Shown here piece by piece: positions 35,244-42,588 of a stretch of 64,000 bases of DNA. The notes under the pieces were generated by a model that saw only the letters and a list, made by a program, of their open reading frames with translations, made no database searches and was not told the DNA's origin. Positions within the stretch are counted from its first letter, which is position 1. Each line of letters starts with the position of its first letter. The position numbers were made by a program, and so were the translations under genes. The DNA comes from Clostridiales bacterium (GTDB lineage: Bacteria; Bacillota; Clostridia; Oscillospirales; CAG-272), in assembly GCA_003150035.1 (NCBI GenBank), contig QALR01000018.1:124001-188000 (forward strand). Reading direction: 5' to 3'.

Positions 35244-35272
35244 ATCATATCACATCAAACACAGTTTTTCAA
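35244..35272 (-). promoter_or_regulatory. Promoter of the DUF3810 gene
   Basis: Minus-strand TTGAAA (35267-35272), 17 bases, TATGAT (35244-35249). The leader is about 110 bases long. Confidence 0.65.
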
Positions 35273-35332
35273 TAGTTTTGTCTCGGCGGTACTCACCCAT
35301 GCAAATAATTATAGATAAGTACGAAAAAAAGA

Positions 35333-35361
35333 TTGAATTTATTGATATATGGTGATATAAT
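35333..35361 (+). promoter_or_regulatory. Promoter of radC
   Basis: TTGAAT (35333-35338), 17 bases, TATAAT (35356-35361), facing ATG 35466. With the divergent DUF3810 promoter it accounts for the 336-base gap 35130-35465, in which I see no gene. Confidence 0.7.
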
Positions 35362-35465
35362 ATTGACAATTATTCTATCAGTCGCAATATTGCCAATATA
35401 CAGCAAAGAGATAGGATTCCACGGCGGAAAGCTTCGGTGGCGTCCGTCAAAACCGCGGAGGAACT

Positions 35466-36134
35466 ATGCACGAAAATCACAGAGAACGCATGAAACACCG
35501 ATTTCTTGCAGAAGGGCTTGACCATTTCGAGCCGCACAACATTCTGGAGCTGCTGCTTTTTTACGCAATCCCACAAAAAGACACCAATGAGATCGCGCAC
35601 TCGCTCATGGAGCGGTTCGGCTCGCTCGCCGAGGTGTTTGACGCCTCGTATGACGATCTTGTCACGGTCCCCGGCATTAAAGAACATTCTGCTACCCTCA
35701 TCAAGATGATTCCCGAACTGTCAAGGAGATACGTCATAGAGAAAAACCGCGTCACGACCTCTCTTTCCAGCATGGAAAAAATCGGGAGATATCTTGTCGA
35801 CCATTATGTCGGAATCAATGTGGAAACGGTATTCCTTCTGCTCCTTGACAATAAATTTAACCTCATTGAATGTGTGAAAATCCATGAGGGGTCTGTCAAC
35901 TCCTCCGCCATTACGCTGCGGCGTCTCGTCGAAACAGCGCTTTTCAAGCGCGCTTCCATGGTCGTGCTTGCGCACAATCACCCGTCCGGCATCACGCTGC
36001 CCTCGAGTGACGACCTATTCACAACGCGAGAGGTCAAACGCGCGTTCGATCTGATGGAAATTAAGCTTCTCGCCCACATCATCGTCGCGGGAGATTCCTA
36101 TCTCGATATTCTGAAGAGCTATCCTCCAAAATAA
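35466..36134 (+). CDS. radC: RadC family protein (JAB/MPN domain)
   Basis: The 222-residue protein has an N-terminal helix-hairpin-helix region (about residues 25-75, with VPGIKEHSA) and a C-terminal JAMM metalloprotease-like domain with HNHPSG near residues 172-177 and the following Ser/Asp (SSDD) ligands. RadC was once linked to DNA repair; its real role in most bacteria is open. ATG 35466 has GGAGG seven bases upstream and a dedicated promoter. Confidence 0.92.
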   Translation: MHENHRERMKHRFLAEGLDHFEPHNILELLLFYAIPQKDTNEIAHSLMERFGSLAEVFDASYDDLVTVPGIKEHSATLIKMIPELSRRYVIEKNRVTTSLSSMEKIGRYLVDHYVGINVETVFLLLLDNKFNLIECVKIHEGSVNSSAITLRRLVETALFKRASMVVLAHNHPSGITLPSSDDLFTTREVKRAFDLMEIKLLAHIIVAGDSYLDILKSYPPK

Positions 36135-36175
36135 AAAGCCCGTCGGAATCCGCACAGAGACTCACGGCAGGTCTT
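36133..36175 (-). terminator. Possible terminator between radC and the XRE gene
   Basis: On the minus strand a loose stem (ACGG pairing with CCGT, with CGGATTCCG inside) is followed by GGGCTTTTTATTTT, ending at the radC stop. The stem is short, so the call is tentative. Confidence 0.4.
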
Positions 36176-36401
36176 TGAAAATATCCTCAAACGAAGCTTT
36201 ATAAATTTCTTTCAAAGCCAATAAAATGCTGACCTTGATATTATATCGGTCACGTTCCATCTGGGAAAGGATTTCCCTGCTGACCGAAAGACCCATGAGC
36301 TGCAGTTTGGCAGCCGCCCGTTCCTGTGTCAGCCCGGCATCAAGCCTTAACCGCTTCAGATTCTTTCCTATACCAATGTCCGGAATGATTCTGTTTGACA
36401 T
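36162..36401 (-). CDS. Small XRE-type helix-turn-helix protein
   Basis: This 79-residue protein is almost only a Cro/C1-type DNA-binding domain: GKNLKRLRLDAGLTQERAAAKL (residues 12-33) gives the first helices, and SREILSQMERDRYNI the recognition helix region. An AAGGAG site lies seven bases before ATG 36401. It is divergent from the small gene at 36522 with 120 bases between them, an arrangement in which it could regulate both. No phage or plasmid genes lie nearby. Confidence 0.8.
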   Translation of the reverse strand: MSNRIIPDIGIGKNLKRLRLDAGLTQERAAAKLQLMGLSVSREILSQMERDRYNIKVSILLALKEIYKASFEDIFKDLP

Positions 36402-36521
36402 AGGCAGCTCTCCTTAAAACTCAGCATTGGTTTGCATATTGATGTTGATTTTACACTATTTTTCGTCCATTTATGGAATCTATACATTCCACTCTATAAA
36501 ATTAAAAGGAGAAATTATATA

Positions 36522-36794
36522 ATGAGCAAAAAACAAGATGAGCAATCTGCCATTCCCCAGTCGCTCTTAAATGAGATAAACAAGCTGTCCCCAGAAAAGC
36601 AAGATGCCATTCGTTTTTTAATTCAAAACATCGATATCGTGGAACAAATGTCAGAAAAGGACCCCACATTCGACTGTCATCTCAAGGAAATCCTGGAAAA
36701 GGCCAAGTCGGATGGTGATTACATATTCCAAGCACTGCTTCTCTATAAAATGATAAAAAATCAATCCCCAGAACCCGATGACAAGGAAAAATAG
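36522..36794 (+). CDS. Small hypothetical helical protein
   Basis: I do not recognise this 90-residue protein. It is predicted mostly helical and charged: a polar N-terminus, SLLNEINKLSPEKQDAIRFL near residues 14-33, then QNIDIVEQMSEKDPTF and a second helix. It lacks cysteines apart from one and has no membrane segment. I place the start at ATG 36522, since AAAAGGAG lies nine bases upstream; the open frame continues to 36432 without another good site. It is divergent from the XRE gene at 36401. Confidence 0.65.
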   Translation: MSKKQDEQSAIPQSLLNEINKLSPEKQDAIRFLIQNIDIVEQMSEKDPTFDCHLKEILEKAKSDGDYIFQALLLYKMIKNQSPEPDDKEK

Positions 36795-36947
36795 TGCAAA
36801 GTTTTTTCTCACATACGAAATTGCGGGAAAATTTCTGCGTTGCGCGCTTACCGCGGCGTTCTAAAAAGAGGACGAAGCTTCTCTTTTAGCGTTGCCATGT
36901 TTTATATGAATTTATTATAATTAAAAGGTAAATATGAGGATACCCCC

Positions 36948-36976
36948 TTGCGAGGGAATCTGATTTATGTTATAAT
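36948..36976 (+). promoter_or_regulatory. Promoter of glyA
   Basis: TTGCGA (36948-36953), 17 bases, TATAAT (36971-36976). The -35 box is the loop side of a small inverted repeat (CCCCTTGCGAGGG). The rest of the gap 36795-36947 holds only a hairpin CTAAAAAGAG/CTCTTTTAG near 36861-36888. Confidence 0.65.
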
Positions 36977-37030
36977 AATTTTATTATATGGTGAAAAATA
37001 CAAAAGACATATAAGGGGCGGAGGTTAAAT

Positions 37031-38275
37031 ATGGCAGACGAAACCATCAGATTTATTACGGAGCATGACCGCGAGGTCGGCGAAGCAATGGCAGCGGAGC
37101 TTGCACGCCAGCGCCGCGGAATCGAGCTTATCGCTTCGGAAAACTTTGTTTCCGAGCCGGTCATGGCTGCAACGGGAAGCATTCTTACGAACAAATATGC
37201 CGAAGGATATCCCGGCAAGCGGTATTACGGCGGCTGCGAATGCGTCGATGTGGTGGAAAATATCGCGCGCGAGCGCGCTTGCAGGCTTTTCGGCGCCGAG
37301 CATGCAAATGTGCAGCCCCACAGCGGCGCACAGGCGAATATGGCGGTTTATTTCGCGCTTTTGAAGCCCGGCGACACCGTGCTCGGCATGAACCTTGCAC
37401 ACGGCGGTCATCTGACGCACGGCTCGCCCGTCAACATGTCGGGCTCTTATTTCCATTTTGTTCCTTATGGAGTAGATACAAAAACGGGCCGCATCGATTA
37501 TGATAAGCTGCGTGAAATTGCCCGTGAGTCAAAACCCAAGCTTATCGTCGCCGGTGCCTCCGCCTATCCGCGAATCATCGATTTTGAAAAAATCGCGGCT
37601 GTCGCCAAAGAAGTCGGCGCATACTTCATGGTGGACATGGCACACATCGCCGGACTTGTTGCAGCGGGACTGCATCCAAATCCTGTCCCCTATGCCGACG
37701 TCGTCACCACCACCACGCACAAAACCCTGCGCGGTCCGCGCGGCGGTATGATCCTCTGCCGCGAGGAGCTCGCCAAGGCGATTGACAAAGCAATCTTCCC
37801 CGGCACACAAGGCGGTCCTCTCATGCACATCATTGCCGCCAAGGCAGTCTGCTTCGGCGAGGCACTTCGCCCCGAATTCAAAACCTATCAGCAGCAGATC
37901 CTCAAAAACGCGAAGGCACTGGAAAGATCCCTGCTTGCAGAAGGATTTGACCTTGTTTCCGGCGGAACTGACAATCACCTGCTGCTCGTCGACCTGCGTC
38001 CGATGGGGATTACAGGCAAGGAGCTTGAACACCGTCTTGATGAGGTTTATATCACCGTTAACAAAAACGCAATCCCGGACGATCCGCAAAGCCCGTTTAT
38101 CACAAGCGGCATCCGCGTCGGCACACCCGCCGTCACGACAAGAGGCTTCGTAGAAGATGACCTTGCCGCAGTCGGGCACCTCATCGGGCTGTGCGCCAAG
38201 GATTTTGAAAACAGCGCCGACGAGATTCGTGCGCAGGTAACGGCACTATGTGCGAAATATCCGCTTTACAGCTGA
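37031..38275 (+). CDS. glyA: Serine hydroxymethyltransferase
   Basis: The PLP enzyme interconverts serine and glycine, loading tetrahydrofolate with a one-carbon unit that feeds purine and thymidylate synthesis. The 414-residue protein has the family N-terminus (ELIASENFVS), the YPGKRYYGGCE stretch, and the PLP lysine at residue 231 in TTTHKTLRGPRGG. ATG 37031 has GGAGG eight bases upstream and a promoter at 36948-36976. It heads a plus-strand group of housekeeping genes; cinA overlaps its 3' end by 28 bases. Confidence 0.97.
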   Translation: MADETIRFITEHDREVGEAMAAELARQRRGIELIASENFVSEPVMAATGSILTNKYAEGYPGKRYYGGCECVDVVENIARERACRLFGAEHANVQPHSGAQANMAVYFALLKPGDTVLGMNLAHGGHLTHGSPVNMSGSYFHFVPYGVDTKTGRIDYDKLREIARESKPKLIVAGASAYPRIIDFEKIAAVAKEVGAYFMVDMAHIAGLVAAGLHPNPVPYADVVTTTTHKTLRGPRGGMILCREELAKAIDKAIFPGTQGGPLMHIIAAKAVCFGEALRPEFKTYQQQILKNAKALERSLLAEGFDLVSGGTDNHLLLVDLRPMGITGKELEHRLDEVYITVNKNAIPDDPQSPFITSGIRVGTPAVTTRGFVEDDLAAVGHLIGLCAKDFENSADEIRAQVTALCAKYPLYS

Positions 38276-38784
38276 AAATCCGGCAAAGCGCCGAGACACT
38301 TCTTTCCCGGTGCGCCGAAAATCACATCACCGTCGGCACGGCGGAAAGCTGCACGGGAGGGCTGATTGCGGCTGCCGTGACGGATATCCCCGGTGCGTCT
38401 TCCGTATTTTTGGGGGGAATTGTCTCTTATGATAACCGAGTCAAGCACGAGGTTCTGGGCGTAAAAGAGGAAACGCTGTGCGAGTTTGGCGCCGTATCCT
38501 CCGAGACGGCGGAAGAGATGGCGCTCGGCGCTGTTCGTGTCCTTGGGACCTCTCTTGCCGTCTCGGTGACAGGCATCGCCGGTCCCGGCGGCGGAACGCC
38601 GGAAAAGCCGGTCGGGACAGTCTGGCTTGCCGTGGCATCAAAAGATGGGCAGTTTGTCTGCCGTCACGAGCAATTTCGCGGAAGCCGGGACGAGATTCGA
38701 GCGCAAACAGTCGCATCCGCGCTTGATTTGCTGCTTTTTGCTGTCGAAAGCATCCGAAATCCGCAGTCTTTTAGCATCGAATAG
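38248..38784 (+). CDS. pncC: CinA C-terminal-type nicotinamide-nucleotide amidohydrolase (PncC)
   Basis: The 178-residue protein is the stand-alone C-terminal domain of CinA, which deamidates nicotinamide mononucleotide. Signature stretches are GTAESCTGGLIAAAVTDIPGAS (from about residue 30), GGIVSYDN and SVTGIAGPGGGTPEKPVGTV. The N-terminal molybdopterin-like domain of full CinA is absent. ATG 38248 lies inside glyA, so translation is probably coupled. The next gene, holA, starts 88 bases downstream. Confidence 0.9.
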   Translation: MCEISALQLKIRQSAETLLSRCAENHITVGTAESCTGGLIAAAVTDIPGASSVFLGGIVSYDNRVKHEVLGVKEETLCEFGAVSSETAEEMALGAVRVLGTSLAVSVTGIAGPGGGTPEKPVGTVWLAVASKDGQFVCRHEQFRGSRDEIRAQTVASALDLLLFAVESIRNPQSFSIE

Positions 38785-38790
38785 GCTTTT

Positions 38791-38811
38791 TGTGGAAAAC
38801 TCTGTGGAAAA
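38791..38811. promoter_or_regulatory. Two DnaA-box-like nonamers
   Basis: TGTGGAAAA occurs at 38791-38799 and again at 38803-38811, 12 bases apart, each one base from the DnaA box consensus TGTGGATAA. They lie between pncC and holA. A weak chance match cannot be excluded. Confidence 0.35.
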
Positions 38812-38872
38812 TGTTGAAAATTACAAATAATTCCATTTAACCCAACGACATCTATTTTTATAGGAGGCGGTT

Positions 38873-39979
38873 ATGCCGGAAAAGCAGAGCGGTCCCATGC
38901 AGGCGGAGGCGTTTTCCGCCGGAATTGACGGCGGAATTCACGGGGCTTTCGTCTTTTTTGGAGAAGAAGATTATTTAAAAAGCTTCTGCCGGGAAAAAAT
39001 CTACCGCGCTGTGATGGCAGAAGGGATGGAGATTTTCAACTATTTTCCGATCTCTTTTTCTCCCGCGTCGGGCACAAAAGAGGCCGCATTGGACAAGCTT
39101 TCCGATGCGGTAGCCGCCATACCGATGATGCAGGACAAAAAGCTTATCGTCGTCACTGATCTTGCCCCTGCGGGGCTTTCAAAAGAGCTGTTGGAAAGCC
39201 TTTGCGAGGCGCTCTCCATGGCAAGCCATTCGGAGGATACCGTCCTCGTCCTAGATTGCCGGGCAGATGAACTTGTAGCGGACTACAAGCTCGAAGCAAG
39301 TCCCGTTTATAAAAAGCTTGCCGCCTGTGCGACAATGGTTCGCTTTGACCTTCTGACACGAGGGAAGCTCATGGCATGGGCAAAACGCCGTTTCCGTGAC
39401 GAGGGCGTTATTTTTCCCGATGAGGCGGCGGGACTGCTGTGCGATCTTGCCGCGGGTCGAATGATGAGCCTTTCCGGTGAAATTCAAAAGCTTCTTTGCT
39501 ATGCGAAATTTGTAAAGGGTGGGAATCCACCGACGATAGACGAGACAGATGTAAAAAGAATCGCATCCGCTACGACACCGGATGAAATCCCGTTTGCCAT
39601 GCTCACGGCCGCGCAGAGCTTTCGGCTTTCTGAGATGCTAGCCGTCTTGGATACCGCCCGCGAGCAGCGGGAGGAGCCTGTTGCAGTTTTGGCAAAGCTT
39701 TCCCGCATTTATCTGGATATGCTTCTTATCAAAGCGGCAAGAGAGAGTGGAATGTCTTCTTCGGAGATGGCAAAAGCGCTGAAAATGAAAGAGTTCCGTG
39801 TCGGGAAATATGTAGCCGCCCTCTCAAAAGTCCCGATGCGCGTTATAGAGAACGCCGTTCGGCTCGCCTATGAAACGGACAAACGCCTCAAAAGTCAGCC
39901 TTCCGACCCATGGGTGCTGCTCGATAAAATGATTGTGGAAATTTACGCGCCAAAATCGCTGCGTGTTTCCGAAGGATAG
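38873..39979 (+). CDS. holA: DNA polymerase III subunit delta
   Basis: The 368-residue clamp-loader subunit opens the sliding clamp. Family features are the N-terminal FFGEEDYLKSFCREKIYRAV (about residues 23-42), the AAA-like first domain, SGEIQKLL near residue 200 and the C-terminal collar domain with EPVAVLAKLSRIYLDMLLI. The sequence is divergent, as usual for HolA. ATG 38873 has ATAGGAGGCGG just upstream. Neighbours glyA-pncC and the RNase genes point to a constitutive housekeeping group. Confidence 0.88.
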   Translation: MPEKQSGPMQAEAFSAGIDGGIHGAFVFFGEEDYLKSFCREKIYRAVMAEGMEIFNYFPISFSPASGTKEAALDKLSDAVAAIPMMQDKKLIVVTDLAPAGLSKELLESLCEALSMASHSEDTVLVLDCRADELVADYKLEASPVYKKLAACATMVRFDLLTRGKLMAWAKRRFRDEGVIFPDEAAGLLCDLAAGRMMSLSGEIQKLLCYAKFVKGGNPPTIDETDVKRIASATTPDEIPFAMLTAAQSFRLSEMLAVLDTAREQREEPVAVLAKLSRIYLDMLLIKAARESGMSSSEMAKALKMKEFRVGKYVAALSKVPMRVIENAVRLAYETDKRLKSQPSDPWVLLDKMIVEIYAPKSLRVSEG

Positions 39980-40059
39980 GCGAGGAAGAAAACCCTTGTC
40001 CGCGCATCAGACATCGCCCCCGCCCTCGTCTCGATGCGGAAAGAGAGGATACATCTATC

Positions 40060-40662
40060 ATGCTTGTCATTTCCAAGCCTATTATCGTAGAAGGAAAATA
40101 CGATAAAATCAAGCTTTCCTCCATCGTAAAAGCCCATATTATCACAACAGATGGCTTCGGAATTTTCTCAGCAGCCGAAAAAACCGCCTTAATCCGCCGG
40201 ATAGCGGAAAAGACGGGCGCCATCATCCTGACCGACAGCGACGGAGCAGGACTTGTCATCCGCAACTATCTGAAAAGCAAAATTCCGGCAGATAAACTCA
40301 TCCACCTGTATATTCCACAGATCAAGGGGCGGGAAAAACGAAAAAGCGCGCCCTCAAAAGAAGGCTATCTCGGCGTGGAGGGCACTGGAAAAGAGGCGCT
40401 TGAAAAGCTGCTCATGCCATTCGCCGATGGAAAAGAACCACCCGTACAGATGGCGCTTACAAAATCCGATTTTTATGCGCTCGGTCTTTCCGGAGGGGCA
40501 GACAGCGCCGCACTGCGTGCGGCGCTGGAGGCGGAGCTTGACCTGCCGACAAATCTATCCGCAAACTCTCTGCTTGCTGCGGTAAATCTGTTGATTTCAG
40601 AAAATGAATTTACCGCGGCGCTAAAAAAAGCAAGAAAACATCTGGAAACGGAGGAATCATAG
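40060..40662 (+). CDS. Toprim domain protein, RNase M5-like (DUF4093 type)
   Basis: The 200-residue protein has a toprim fold: IIVEGKYDK near residues 7-15 with the catalytic glutamate, and TDSDGAG near 64-70 with the metal-binding acidic pair. RNase M5 (RnmV) with this fold matures 5S rRNA in Bacillota. The C-terminal half, from about residue 110, differs from Bacillus RnmV and fits the DUF4093 type common in Clostridia. ATG 40060 is preceded by GAGAGGA. The gene lies 80 bases after holA and two bases before gtrA. Assignment as the 5S maturase is an inference. Confidence 0.78.
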   Translation: MLVISKPIIVEGKYDKIKLSSIVKAHIITTDGFGIFSAAEKTALIRRIAEKTGAIILTDSDGAGLVIRNYLKSKIPADKLIHLYIPQIKGREKRKSAPSKEGYLGVEGTGKEALEKLLMPFADGKEPPVQMALTKSDFYALGLSGGADSAALRAALEAELDLPTNLSANSLLAAVNLLISENEFTAALKKARKHLETEES

Positions 40663-40664
40663 CC

Positions 40665-41210
40665 TTGGCAAATCCCGAAAAAAAACAGGAAACCGGTGGA
40701 GCGCTTGTCAGGTTTTTTCATAAAATCATAGACGCCGTGCTAAATTTTCTGCATCTCTCCAAATATAAAGAGCAAATCATGTATCTTGTCGTCGGCGGCG
40801 GCACCACCGCGATCGACTGGATTGTATTTACCTTGCTCGTTTTTTTCCTTCCGGATTTATCCTCTCTTCCGTTTTTTGACCGATTTCCCAACGCCATTGA
40901 ATATACCGCCGCCTGGATCGCCGCCGTTCTATTTGCCTTCTGGGCAAGCAAATATTTCGTATTTGAATCGGCGAAAAAGGAAGGGACCGTACAGTTTTTT
41001 AAATTTGTCGCATCCCGCGTGCTCACGCTGCTTCTTTCCTTGGCAGGAGATTTTTTTCTTACCGGAATTTTGGAAATCAACGAATTTCTTGCCAAGCTTA
41101 TTATATCGGTTCTGGTCGTCGTGATTAACTATATCACAAGTAAACTGTTTGTTTTCAACAAAAAACAGGAAAAAGGAGAGTCCTCTCATGACAAAGAACC
41201 CCATTTGTGA
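40665..41210 (+). CDS. GtrA family membrane protein
   Basis: The 181-residue protein has four membrane helices (about residues 40-63, 80-101, 120-140 and 146-166) in the GtrA pattern, beginning with YLVVGGGTTAIDWIVF and including WASKYFVF near residue 105. GtrA-like proteins are thought to move lipid-linked sugars across the membrane. The start is TTG 40665; GGAGG lies ten bases upstream and no ATG fits. It is flanked by RNase genes, not by glycosyltransferases, so its lipid-sugar partner must be elsewhere. The mrnC start overlaps its end by 23 bases. Confidence 0.82.
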   Translation: MANPEKKQETGGALVRFFHKIIDAVLNFLHLSKYKEQIMYLVVGGGTTAIDWIVFTLLVFFLPDLSSLPFFDRFPNAIEYTAAWIAAVLFAFWASKYFVFESAKKEGTVQFFKFVASRVLTLLLSLAGDFFLTGILEINEFLAKLIISVLVVVINYITSKLFVFNKKQEKGESSHDKEPHL

Positions 41211-41610
41211 ATATAACGGAGCGACTCTCGCCTATATTGGCGATGCTGTCATTGAGCTTCTCATTCGGGAAGCGCTTGTCGCCTCCGGGATCTGCGATGC
41301 CGGCAGGCTTTCGGCGCAAGCCCAAAAGCTAGTTTGCGCAAAAGTGCAAAGCGACATTGCCGAACGCTTGCAGGAGTCTTTTACCGCAGAAGAAGAAGCG
41401 GCCTATCGTCTCGGACGCAATCATCATGCGTCTAATAGACCAAAGAGCGCTACCGCAGCGGAATACAGCCGGGCAACGGGACTGGAAGCGGTGTTCGGCT
41501 ATTTGCACATAACCGGAGAAAGAGAAAGGCTTCTTGTTCTCTTTGAGACAGCGTATCAGCCTCTTCTGAATACAAGAGCGGCACATGATGATTTCATCTC
41601 GTTATTATAA
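41188..41610 (+). CDS. mrnC: Mini-ribonuclease III
   Basis: The 140-residue enzyme is an RNase III catalytic domain without a dsRNA-binding domain; in Bacillus it matures 23S rRNA ends. LAYIGDAVIELLIREAL near residues 11-27 is the catalytic signature; RNHHASNRPKSATAAEYSRATGLEAVFGYL near the centre carries the second acidic pair region. I chose ATG 41188 because AAAGGAG lies about ten bases upstream and the family starts here; an upstream in-frame start at 41149 lies deep in gtrA. It ends the housekeeping group. Confidence 0.92.
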   Translation: MTKNPICEYNGATLAYIGDAVIELLIREALVASGICDAGRLSAQAQKLVCAKVQSDIAERLQESFTAEEEAAYRLGRNHHASNRPKSATAAEYSRATGLEAVFGYLHITGERERLLVLFETAYQPLLNTRAAHDDFISLL

Positions 41611-41689
41611 ATTTTTTCATAATCATTAAAAAAATTACAATTTTATCACAATTCCGCTATTTTTGTGTACTTTTTATTTCAAAAACATA

Positions 41690-41719
41690 TTGACATATGA
41701 CTCAAAGCTGTGCTAAAAT
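41690..41719 (+). promoter_or_regulatory. Promoter of the small HTH gene at 41761
   Basis: TTGACA (41690-41695), 18 bases, TAAAAT (41714-41719). The leader is about 35 bases. Confidence 0.7.
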
Positions 41720-41760
41720 AAAAGAAGAAAATATATAATTTTACGTTAGGAGACAAAAAA

Positions 41761-42102
41761 ATGAAGTACGACGCGAATATGGTCATCCCAACCAAAGAAG
41801 AAATCAGAGAGTACAAGGAAACGCTTGCCGACAATCTTGTTGCTCTGCGCAAGATGCTCTATCTTTCTCAGACGGAATTTGGCAACAGAACCGGAATTTC
41901 CCGTATTCGTCTTTCCATGATTGAATGCGGCAAGTATGAAATGACATGGTCTCAGTTTACCTCTATCCTTTTTGTTTTCTTCATGAACCGCAGCACAAAG
42001 CAGATCATCTTCAGAAAAAAGCTGTTTCCGGATAAGCTTTTTGCTTATTTGCAGTGCAAGCATGTGGATGAGGACCTTGACGGATTTTACAAGGTGATTT
42101 GA
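41761..42102 (+). CDS. Small XRE-like helix-turn-helix protein
   Basis: The 113-residue protein has a Cro/C1-type domain at about residues 24-65 (LADNLVALRKMLYLSQTEFG, then GISRIRLSMIECGKYEMTW) and a C-terminal extension of about 48 residues without recognised features. It stands as a single-gene unit with its own promoter (41690-41719) and a strong terminator (42127-42164). ATG 41761 follows TTAGGAGAC. A transcription regulator of unknown targets is the best reading. Confidence 0.8.
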   Translation: MKYDANMVIPTKEEIREYKETLADNLVALRKMLYLSQTEFGNRTGISRIRLSMIECGKYEMTWSQFTSILFVFFMNRSTKQIIFRKKLFPDKLFAYLQCKHVDEDLDGFYKVI

Positions 42103-42126
42103 TCCGGAGCTATTCCTACATAACGT

Positions 42127-42164
42127 AAAAGGAGATGATTTGAAATTCAAATCATCTCCTTTTT
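42127..42164 (+). terminator. Terminator after the HTH gene, also facing ynzC
   Basis: AAAAGGAGATGATTTG (42127-42142) pairs perfectly with 42148-42163 (16 bp, 5-base loop); T-rich sequence follows. The A-rich 5' flank makes it work for the convergent minus-strand gene too. Confidence 0.88.
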
Positions 42165-42185
42165 ATTTGAAAGCTTTTGCGATTT

Positions 42186-42389
42186 TCACTCTGTTTTCTT
42201 CTTCAGCTTCCGAATATCCCCCTCCGGCGTTTCTATATAGGTGTTTTCAAGCTGTGCCATAAAATTTCTTCGGAATGCGGCGCGAAACTCTTCACGTAAC
42301 CGCTGCTGTTCCTTCTTCTCTTCATCGGTCAAGCCCTCTGCTTTTTCTTTTCTGGCAAGCTCGCTTAATCTGTCCGTTCTCTCGCTCAA
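42186..42389 (-). CDS. DUF896 family protein (YnzC-like)
   Basis: The 67-residue protein is a two-helix DUF896 member: ERTDRLSELARKEKAEGLTDEEKKEQQRLREEFRAAFR covers the helical hairpin, and ENTYIETPEGD is the family's C-terminal signature. In Bacillus, ynzC lies with SOS genes, but no lexA is here. AAAGGAG precedes ATG 42389. Function is unknown, with nucleic-acid binding sometimes suggested. Confidence 0.88.
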   Translation of the reverse strand: MSERTDRLSELARKEKAEGLTDEEKKEQQRLREEFRAAFRRNFMAQLENTYIETPEGDIRKLKKKTE

Positions 42390-42588
42390 AATTTTCTCCT
42401 TTCTCCGCGACTTGAAGGCTCCGGTTATCCTGTTTGTCTTGATTTTATTTTCTATCTTTCATATAATAATAGTAACCGCGCCGCAGCAGCAAGCAATAAG
42501 CTGTGCCGGGTCTTATTTTCAAAAAAAGGCGCCGGACGCTGTTTTTCAAGCATATTATACCACATTACAGGCAAAAAAGGAAGATGCT

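Noticed and set aside
36861..36888. Hairpin CTAAAAAGAG/CTCTTTTAG upstream of glyA as a terminator or riboswitch
   Set aside because: The stem has a bulge, no T-run follows and no conserved riboswitch core is visible; it is mentioned only as part of the glyA leader region.
42241..42588. N-terminal extension of the serine hydrolase
   Set aside because: It runs antisense through the DUF896 gene; the ribosome site and family start fit ATG 42589.
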